Part shown: positions 14,850 through 20,820 of the stretch, piece by piece | How the letters are laid out: every line of letters begins with the position of its first letter | How positions within the stretch are numbered: position 1 is the first letter of the stretch | Assembly: GCA_017958465.1 (NCBI GenBank) | Contig: JAGDCQ010000004.1 | Coordinates: forward strand, 1 to 23,591 | Source: Lachnospiraceae bacterium | GTDB taxonomy: Bacteria; Bacillota; Clostridia; Lachnospirales; Lachnospiraceae | Length of the DNA: 23,591 bases | Reading direction: 5' to 3' | The notes under the pieces: model-generated | Told to the model about the DNA's origin: nothing | The model's input: the letters and a program-made list of their open reading frames with translations, nothing else | Databases searched by the model: none | Made by a program: the position numbers and the translations under genes

Positions 14850-14878
14850 TTGACAAATGTATTAGAGAACGTTATCAT
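14850..14878 (+). promoter_or_regulatory. asnB promoter
   Basis: TTGACA (14850-14855), 17 bases, TATCAT (14873-14878). Start expected near 14885, only about six bases before the leader hairpin. No terminator for purF is seen between 14822 and 14849, only an A-rich stretch. Confidence 0.85.
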
Positions 14879-14890
14879 AACGAACTATAA

Positions 14891-14930
14891 AAGACAAAGG
14901 CGTCTTGGACACTATCCAAGGCGCCTTTTT
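14891..14930 (+). promoter_or_regulatory. asnB leader attenuator: ANTAR-type hexaloop overlapping a terminator
   Basis: Terminator form: 14896-14909 pairs with 14915-14928 (14 bp, one G-U), loop CACTA, T's to 14930. Alternative form: AAGAC (14891-14895) and GTCTT (14902-14906) close the loop AAAGGC (14896-14901). This is the cleanest example: both structures are perfect, share the same bases, and the alternative needs the five bases upstream of the terminator. Confidence 0.85.
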
Positions 14931-14976
14931 CTATGCTCGAAAGCTGTGTCAAAAGTGGCACGCGGAAGGAGAAAAA

Positions 14977-16626
14977 ATGTGTTCTATCCTTGGTGTCTGC
15001 GGACAGAAGTTTGAATACAGCGATATAGAGAGAGCTATAGACAAGACAGCGTCAAGAGGCCCGGATGCAAGGAGGGTGCTAAACACCGGCAGCGGCTGGC
15101 TGGCTTTCAACAGGCTTTCGATCATGGGTCTTGATGAAACCGGCATGCAGCCCTTTGTGTTTGAGGGTTCAAGAAGCCTCGATCCTGTTGAGGCCGTGAC
15201 CGTGGCAGGAGATCTGCCGGGGCTTGCAAAGGGCGATCTTGCTTTTGTATGTAACGGTGAGATCTACGGGTTCAGAAAGATAAAAGAAGAGCTTATAAAT
15301 AAGGGTTATCTCTTCAGGAGCGATTCGGATTGTGAGATACTTGCGGCACTGTACCGTGAGTACGGAACAGGGATGTTTGAAAAGCTGGATGCCGAATTTG
15401 CCATGATCCTCTTTGATGCCGCAAGCGGCGACTACATTGCCGCAAGAGATCCGATAGGCATCAGGCCGCTGTATTACGGCGTGAAGGACGGGACTTACGC
15501 TTTCGCCTCCGAGCCGAAAAACCTGAAAGGTCTTGTTGACAAGATCCTGCCTTTCCCTCCCGGACACTTCTTCAAAAACGGGAAGTTCACCTGCTACAGG
15601 GATATGACAAAGGTGAAAGCAGTTTGCATGGACGACGTAGATACGATAGGGGCAAACATAAACAGGCTCCTGACGGAGGGCGTAAAGAAAAGGCTGGATT
15701 CCGACGCTCCCGTGGGCTTCCTCCTTTCCGGCGGTCTGGATTCCTCCCTGGTGTGCGGAATAGCTGCAAAGCTTTCAAACAAGCCTCTTAAGACCTGGGC
15801 CATAGGCATGGATACAGACGCCATCGACCTTAAGTATGCAAAAGAGGTTGCGGATTACATCGGAGCGGACCATCACGAAGTGATCATCACAAAAAAGGAT
15901 GTGCTGGATGCGCTGGAAACAGTCATAGAAGTGCTTGCAACCTACGATATCACGACTATCAGGGCTTCCCTCGGAATGTATCTGGTGTGCAAGGCCATCC
16001 ACGAGACTTCCGATGTGCGGGTGATCCTCACCGGCGAGATATCCGATGAGCTGTTCGGCTATAAATACACGGACTTTGCGCCGGATGCAGCTGAGTTTCA
16101 GAAAGAAGCGCAGAAGAGGATCGAAGAGATCCACATGTACGACGTTTTAAGGGCGGACCGCTGCATAAGCTCTAATTCACTGGAAGCAAGGGTGCCGTTC
16201 GGAGATCTTGACTATGTGGAATACTGTATGGCCATAGATCCCGAGAAAAAGATGAACCGCTACGGCATCGGGAAATACCTTTTAAGGCACGCGTTTGAAA
16301 AGGACGGGCTTATACCGGACCGGATCCTCTGGCGCGAAAAAGCCGCCTTCTCCGACGCTGTGGGGCACTCCCTGAAGGACGACCTCACTGAGTACGCGGA
16401 AAGCTGCTATACGGATGAGGAGTTCCGTGGAGGGATAAAGAAATACGGGTTTGCGGCTCCCTTCACAAAGGAGTCCCTTCTCTACAGGGATCTGTTCGAA
16501 AAGTATTACCCGGGGCAGGCAGAAATGGTAAAAGATTTCTGGATGCCAAACAGGAACTGGGAAGGCTGCAATGTTACCGACCCGTCCGCAAGAGTGCTTT
16601 CAAACTACGGTGAAAGCGGGAAATAA
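14977..16626 (+). CDS. asnB: Asparagine synthetase B (glutamine-hydrolysing)
   Basis: A 549-residue enzyme that makes asparagine from aspartate, glutamine and ATP. ATG 14977 follows GGAAGGAG and gives MCSILGVCG, placing the nucleophile at Cys2; most relatives read MCGI. The amidotransferase half has RGPDARR, LAFNRLSIMG and CNGEIYGFR (92-100). Between MQPF and the CNGEIY motif there is an extra segment (about residues 61-88) not present in E. coli AsnB. The synthetase half has SGGLDSS (251-257) for pyrophosphate binding, RVILTGEISDELFGYKY, and SNSLEARVPFGD. It is monocistronic by promoter and following terminator, and carries a nitrogen-type attenuator in its leader. Confidence 0.94.
   Translation: MCSILGVCGQKFEYSDIERAIDKTASRGPDARRVLNTGSGWLAFNRLSIMGLDETGMQPFVFEGSRSLDPVEAVTVAGDLPGLAKGDLAFVCNGEIYGFRKIKEELINKGYLFRSDSDCEILAALYREYGTGMFEKLDAEFAMILFDAASGDYIAARDPIGIRPLYYGVKDGTYAFASEPKNLKGLVDKILPFPPGHFFKNGKFTCYRDMTKVKAVCMDDVDTIGANINRLLTEGVKKRLDSDAPVGFLLSGGLDSSLVCGIAAKLSNKPLKTWAIGMDTDAIDLKYAKEVADYIGADHHEVIITKKDVLDALETVIEVLATYDITTIRASLGMYLVCKAIHETSDVRVILTGEISDELFGYKYTDFAPDAAEFQKEAQKRIEEIHMYDVLRADRCISSNSLEARVPFGDLDYVEYCMAIDPEKKMNRYGIGKYLLRHAFEKDGLIPDRILWREKAAFSDAVGHSLKDDLTEYAESCYTDEEFRGGIKKYGFAAPFTKESLLYRDLFEKYYPGQAEMVKDFWMPNRNWEGCNVTDPSARVLSNYGESGK
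16598..16626 (+). promoter_or_regulatory. Weak candidate glnN promoter inside the asnB 3' end
   Basis: TTTCAA (16598-16603), 17 bases, AAATAA (16621-16626). The match to consensus is poor, but the distance from the -10 to the leader hairpin is like that of the other nitrogen genes. Readthrough from asnB is the alternative. Confidence 0.3.
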
Positions 16627-16632
16627 AAACAT

Positions 16633-16675
16633 GAGACAAAGGCGTCTCTGATCTGCGGGATCGGAGACGCTTTTT
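16633..16675 (+). promoter_or_regulatory. glnN leader attenuator: ANTAR-type hexaloop overlapping a terminator
   Basis: Terminator form: GCGTCTCTGATC (16642-16653) pairs with GATCGGAGACGC (16659-16670), loop TGCGG, then TTTTT. Alternative form: GAGAC (16633-16637) and GTCTC (16644-16648) close AAAGGC (16638-16643), a perfect 5-bp stem. It also acts as the asnB terminator. Confidence 0.83.
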
Positions 16676-16701
16676 ATAAAAAAAGAAACGGAGAAAAAAG
16701 T

Positions 16702-18801
16702 ATGGAAAAAAAGACTGTACCGGAGCTGTTTGGCTCAAAAGTTTTTGATGACAGGGTAATGAAGGCAAGGCTTACCGAAAAGGTATACAATTCATTGAAA
16801 AAAACGATAGATGAAAACGCGGATCTCGATGAAAAGGTAGCCGAGGCGGTAGCAAAGGAAATGAAGGCATGGGCGGTAGAGAACGGCGCAACCCACTTTA
16901 CCCACTGGTTCCAGCCTCTGACCGGCATAACAGCCGAAAAGCATGACAGTTTTATTTCTCCTTCTCCGGACGGCGGTGTGATAATGGAGTTCTCCGGCAA
17001 GGAGCTTATAAAAGGCGAGCCGGATGCTTCTTCCTTCCCTTCAGGAGGCCTTCGCGCAACCTTCGAGGCCAGGGGCTACACAGCCTGGGATCCTACATCT
17101 TACGCATTTATCAAGGATCATACACTTTGCATCCCCACTGCCTTCTGTTCCTACGGCGGTGACGCACTGGATAAAAAGACACCGCTCCTGCGCTCCATGC
17201 AGGCCCTTGATAAGCAGGCAAAGAGAGTGCTCAAACTCTTCGGTAAAGAAGTAAAATACGTTCGTACAAGCGTTGGTCCCGAGCAGGAATACTTCCTTAT
17301 CGACGAGAAAATGTATGAGCAGAGGCCGGACCTTAAATACACCGGGCGTACACTTTTCGGAGCAATGCCTCCAAAAGGCCAGGAGCTTGACGATCACTAC
17401 TTCGGAGCCATCAAGCCGAGAGTTACGGCCTTCATGGAAGAGCTGAACGAAGAGCTCTGGAAGCTGGGTATCCTTGCAAAGACAGAGCACAACGAGGTAG
17501 CACCTGCGCAGCATGAGCTTGCACCCATCTTTTCCACCACCAACGTTGCGACGGATAAGAACCAGCTTACAATGGAGATCATGCAGAAGGTTGCAAGAAA
17601 GCACGGAATGGTGTGCCTGCTCCATGAAAAGCCTTTTGCGGGAGTTAACGGTTCAGGTAAGCATAACAACTGGTCCATGGCAACAAATGAAGGTGTGAAC
17701 CTCCTGTCACCTGGCGAAACTCCTCATGAAAATGCACAGTTCCTGCTTTTCCTGTGTGCAGTCATTAAGGCGGTAGACGATTATCAGGATCTGCTCAGGC
17801 TTTCGGTTGCTACTGCAGGAAACGACCACAGGCTTGGCGCAAATGAGGCACCGCCCGCCATCATCTCCATGTTCCTTGGTGACGAGCTTACAGCCATCCT
17901 TGATGCCATCAAGAATGACACTCCTTACGTTGGCAAGGAAAAAGAGGTGCTGAAGCTCGGAGTACACGTTCTTCCGAGGTTCTCGAGAGACACCACCGAC
18001 AGGAACAGGACTTCGCCTTTCGCTTTCACCGGCAACAAGTTCGAGTTCAGGTCGCTTGGCTCCTCCAACAGCATCGCCTGCTGCAATATCATGCTGAATG
18101 CGGCTGTTGCGGAAAGCCTTAAGATTTTTGCAGACAGGCTTGAAGGTGTATCGGATTTCGAGAGCGCGCTCCACGAGCTCATCAAGGAGACCATCAAGGA
18201 TCACGAGAGGATACTCTTTAACGGCAACGGTTACACGGATGCCTGGGTTAAGGAAGCTACCGAGGTAAGAGGTCTTTCAAACTACAAGACAACTCCCGAC
18301 GCTATGCCTCATCTTCTTGACAAGAAGAACATGGATATGCTCCTTGCACATAAGGTGTTCACGGAGACAGAGCTTAAGTCGAGATGCGAGATCATGCTTG
18401 AGAACTACTGCAAGACAGTGAGCATCGAGGCACACACCATGGTGGATATGGTAAGGAAGAGCTACCTTCCCGCCATCGAAGGATATCTGTACAACCTTGC
18501 AAAGACCACATCCCTTATGAAGTCGGTAAGCAGCAATGTTAAGTGCAATTACGAGATATCGACCATGGAGCGGCTTTCGGAGCTTACGGATTACATCCTT
18601 GAGCGTGTGAAGGACCTTGAAAAGGCCATCGATGAGCTTAAAAACTTCGACAGCGTGCTCAAGACATCAGAGTTTATCAGGGACGATCTGATCCCGAAGA
18701 TGGAACATTTAAGAAAACACGTAGATGAGGCAGAGATGCTTGCAAGCGAGGAATGCTGGCCGTTCCCGAGCTACGGTAAATTACTTTTCAGCGTATATTA
18801 A
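16702..18801 (+). CDS. glnN: Glutamine synthetase, type III
   Basis: A 699-residue glutamine synthetase of the long GSIII type, unrelated in length to the 432-residue GSI upstream. GSIII enzymes are known from Bacteroides, Ruminococcus and other anaerobes. The GSIII N-terminal part (about 1-170) shows FGSKVFDDRVMKARL, THFTHWFQPLTG and EKHDSF. Catalytic parts include VGPEQEYFLID (metal Glu), HNEVAPAQHELAP, VNGSGKHNNWS and TDRNRTSPFAFTGNKFEFR. The C-terminal region is a long helical extension. The ATG follows ACGGAG by about nine bases. Having both GSI and GSIII allows different kinetics or regulation; which one dominates cannot be told from sequence. Its leader has the same attenuator as asnB. 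Confidence 0.95.
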   Translation: MEKKTVPELFGSKVFDDRVMKARLTEKVYNSLKKTIDENADLDEKVAEAVAKEMKAWAVENGATHFTHWFQPLTGITAEKHDSFISPSPDGGVIMEFSGKELIKGEPDASSFPSGGLRATFEARGYTAWDPTSYAFIKDHTLCIPTAFCSYGGDALDKKTPLLRSMQALDKQAKRVLKLFGKEVKYVRTSVGPEQEYFLIDEKMYEQRPDLKYTGRTLFGAMPPKGQELDDHYFGAIKPRVTAFMEELNEELWKLGILAKTEHNEVAPAQHELAPIFSTTNVATDKNQLTMEIMQKVARKHGMVCLLHEKPFAGVNGSGKHNNWSMATNEGVNLLSPGETPHENAQFLLFLCAVIKAVDDYQDLLRLSVATAGNDHRLGANEAPPAIISMFLGDELTAILDAIKNDTPYVGKEKEVLKLGVHVLPRFSRDTTDRNRTSPFAFTGNKFEFRSLGSSNSIACCNIMLNAAVAESLKIFADRLEGVSDFESALHELIKETIKDHERILFNGNGYTDAWVKEATEVRGLSNYKTTPDAMPHLLDKKNMDMLLAHKVFTETELKSRCEIMLENYCKTVSIEAHTMVDMVRKSYLPAIEGYLYNLAKTTSLMKSVSSNVKCNYEISTMERLSELTDYILERVKDLEKAIDELKNFDSVLKTSEFIRDDLIPKMEHLRKHVDEAEMLASEECWPFPSYGKLLFSVY

Positions 18802-18815
18802 TGATGTGATACTAA

Positions 18816-18862
18816 GTCATCCCACAACGGCGTGGAACCTGTTGTGGGGTGGCTTCTTTTTT
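18816..18862 (+). promoter_or_regulatory. amtB leader attenuator: variant hexaloop overlapping a terminator
   Basis: Terminator form: GTCATCCCACAAC (18816-18828) pairs with GTTGTGGGGTGGC (18841-18853), 13 bp with wobbles, loop of 12, T-rich tail to 18862. Alternative form: CCAC (18822-18825) and GTGG (18832-18835) close AACGGC (18826-18831), with A1, G4 and C6 kept. No good promoter was found, so amtB may be read through from glnN. AGGAGG (18863-18868) abuts the tail. Confidence 0.72.
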
Positions 18863-18875
18863 AGGAGGAAAGATT

Positions 18876-20657
18876 ATGACAGAAGAGATCATGAAGTTAT
18901 TTGAAGGCCTTGACGGCGAGATTTTTGCGGTATGGTTCCTTATAGGAGCAGCTCTGGTGTTCTGGATGCAGGCAGGCTTTGCAATGTGCGAAGCGGGCTT
19001 TACAAGGGCAAAGAACTCCGGAAACATCATCATGAAGAACCTTATGGATTTTTGTATCGGTACTGTAATGTGGTTTATCTGCGGTGCCTCCCTGATGCTC
19101 GGAAAAAACGTACTTGGCGGTTTTACAGGCAGCATAAACTTTGACGTATTCACTAAGTACGGCGATTTCGATTATTCTATGTTCGTGTTCAACCTTGTTT
19201 TCTGTGCCACAACGGCTACTATAGTTTCGGGTTCCATGGCAGAGAGAACTAAGTTTTCAAGCTATTGTGTTTATTCAGCAGTCATTTCTGCCGTTATCTA
19301 TCCTATCGAAGCGCACTGGACCTGGGGCGGCGGCTTCCTTGCCGACTGGGGCTTCCATGATTACGCAGGTTCCAACTGTATCCACATGGTAGGCGGTATC
19401 TGTGCATTTATCGGCGCCTGGATGCTTGGACCGCGCATCGGTAAATACGAGCGCGACAGCAAAGGCAAAGTTACAAAAGTTAATGCATTTCCCGGTCACA
19501 ACCTTGTTATCGCAGCCCTTGGCGTATTCATCCTCTGGCTTGGCTGGTACGGCTTCAACGGCGCAGCCGCTACAGATGTGGCAACACTCGGTTCTGTTTT
19601 CCTTACAACGACCGTAGCGCCTGCAGTTGCTACCGTAGTTTGTATGATATTTACCTGGGTTAAATACGGTAAACCCGATGTTTCTATGTGTCTCAACGCC
19701 TCTCTTGCAGGTCTTGTAGCGATCACAGCACCCTGCGATGTAACAGACTGCGCGGGCGCAGCCATCATCGGCGCTATTGCCGGACTCCTTGTTGTATTCG
19801 GTGTTTGGTTCAATGATAATGTAACTCACGTAGATGACCCTGTTGGTGCTGTTGCGGTACATATGCTCAACGGTATCTGGGGAACTATCGCTGTAGGACT
19901 CTTTGCAACAGATACAGCACCCGGATTTGCACTTGCCGGGATCGAAAAAGGTCTCTTCTACGGCGGCGGTGTAAAACAGCTTGGATTACAGCTTGCAGGT
20001 ATCGGTATCACTGCAGCATGGACCATTGTTACTATCTTTATCGCATTCTTCATCATCAAGAAGACCATCGGCCTCAGGGTATCCGAAGAAGAGGAGATCA
20101 CAGGTCTTGATGCTACAGAGCACGGCCTTCCTTCTGCATATGCAGGCTTCTCCATCATGGATATTTCCAACACCATGACAATGAACGTAAACGAGAACAC
20201 CAACCTTGGCGCCGACAACTACGCAGAGGCAAGCAAGGCCCAGAGAGCAGCCGCAGTGCCGGTCGTAAGGGCGGACGCAGGTATCCCGGAGGCGTTTACT
20301 ACAGGTATATCGAAGGTTGTCATTATTGCAAAGCTCTCAAGATATGAAGTCTTAAAACGTGCCATGAACGACCTTGGCGTAACAGGCATGACAGTTACAC
20401 AGGTTATGGGCTGCGGCGTCCAGAAGGGTGCCGGTGAGAAATACCGTGGCGTTGAGATCGACGCAACACTCCTTCCTAAGGTAAAACTTGAAGTCGTTGT
20501 CAGCGAGATCCCTGTAGATGCTGTTATCGAAGCCGCAAAGAAGGCCCTTTACACAGGTCACATCGGTGACGGTAAGATCTTTGTATATCCTGTAAGCAGA
20601 GTGGTCAAGATCCGTACAGGCGAAGAGAATACTGCTGCACTGCAGGATGTGGAATAA
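18876..20657 (+). CDS. amt: Ammonium transporter fused to a PII signal-transduction domain
   Basis: A 593-residue fusion. ATG 18876 has AGGAGG seven bases upstream; an in-frame GTG at 18849 lies inside the terminator and is rejected. Residues about 12-400 form an Amt channel of eleven likely membrane segments, with MQAGFAMCEAGFTRAKN (31-47) and the twin pore histidines His170 (CIHMVGG) and His329 (AVHMLNG). A linker (about 401-477) leads to a full PII domain (478-593), with GVTGMTVTQVMGCG, QKG, YRGVEI, LPKVKLEVVV and HIGDGKIFVYPVSRVVKIRTGEE. The 2-oxoglutarate/ATP-site residues Gln (QKG) and Lys (LPK) are kept. The position equal to E. coli GlnB Tyr51 is Ile528, so uridylylation is not possible there. 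It probably gates its own channel. Confidence 0.93.
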   Translation: MTEEIMKLFEGLDGEIFAVWFLIGAALVFWMQAGFAMCEAGFTRAKNSGNIIMKNLMDFCIGTVMWFICGASLMLGKNVLGGFTGSINFDVFTKYGDFDYSMFVFNLVFCATTATIVSGSMAERTKFSSYCVYSAVISAVIYPIEAHWTWGGGFLADWGFHDYAGSNCIHMVGGICAFIGAWMLGPRIGKYERDSKGKVTKVNAFPGHNLVIAALGVFILWLGWYGFNGAAATDVATLGSVFLTTTVAPAVATVVCMIFTWVKYGKPDVSMCLNASLAGLVAITAPCDVTDCAGAAIIGAIAGLLVVFGVWFNDNVTHVDDPVGAVAVHMLNGIWGTIAVGLFATDTAPGFALAGIEKGLFYGGGVKQLGLQLAGIGITAAWTIVTIFIAFFIIKKTIGLRVSEEEEITGLDATEHGLPSAYAGFSIMDISNTMTMNVNENTNLGADNYAEASKAQRAAAVPVVRADAGIPEAFTTGISKVVIIAKLSRYEVLKRAMNDLGVTGMTVTQVMGCGVQKGAGEKYRGVEIDATLLPKVKLEVVVSEIPVDAVIEAAKKALYTGHIGDGKIFVYPVSRVVKIRTGEENTAALQDVE

Positions 20658-20672
20658 AACCGAAAAAAGTGC

Positions 20673-20701
20673 TTGACATTCTGCTGCGATAGAGCTATCA
20701 T
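20673..20701 (+). promoter_or_regulatory. gltB promoter
   Basis: TTGACA (20673-20678), 17 bases, TATCAT (20696-20701), the same boxes as the asnB promoter. Start expected near 20708. Confidence 0.85.
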
Positions 20702-20710
20702 CACAGAATA

Positions 20711-20752
20711 AAGGCAAAGGCGTCTTGGCATAGTCCAAGGCGCCCTTTTTTT
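20711..20752 (+). promoter_or_regulatory. gltB leader attenuator 1
   Basis: Terminator form: GGCGTCTTGG (20719-20728) pairs with CCAAGGCGCC (20735-20744), loop CATAGT, T's 20746-20752. Alternative form: AAGGC (20711-20715) and GTCTT (20722-20726), one G-U pair, close AAAGGC (20716-20721). Confidence 0.83.
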
Positions 20753-20793
20753 GGCAAAGGCGCCACGTATCGTCCGTGGTGTCTCTTTTTTTT
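20752..20793 (+). promoter_or_regulatory. gltB leader attenuator 2
   Basis: Terminator form: GGCGCCACG (20759-20767) pairs with CGTGGTGTC (20775-20783), two G-U pairs, loop of seven, T-rich tail to 20793. Alternative form: TGGC (20752-20755) and GCCA (20762-20765) close AAAGGC (20756-20761). Placed in tandem right after attenuator 1. Confidence 0.8.
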
Positions 20794-20820
20794 GAAATTC
20801 AAGTCGTATGGAGGTCAGTG

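Noticed and set aside
18849..18878. GTG 18849 as the start of the Amt-PII gene
   Set aside because: The GTG lies in the 3' arm of the leader terminator; AGGAGG plus ATG at 18876 is the normal start.
20729..20774. Terminator apical loops CATAGT and TATCGTC as the ANTAR hexaloops
   Set aside because: A and G fall at the wrong loop positions and other leaders have unrelated apical loops; the AAAGGC hairpins at the terminator base are consistent across leaders.
2641..20793. T-box or known metabolite riboswitch as the basis of the shared leaders
   Set aside because: Leaders are only about 50 bases to the terminator, with no T-box sequence or larger aptamer; too small for known riboswitch classes.
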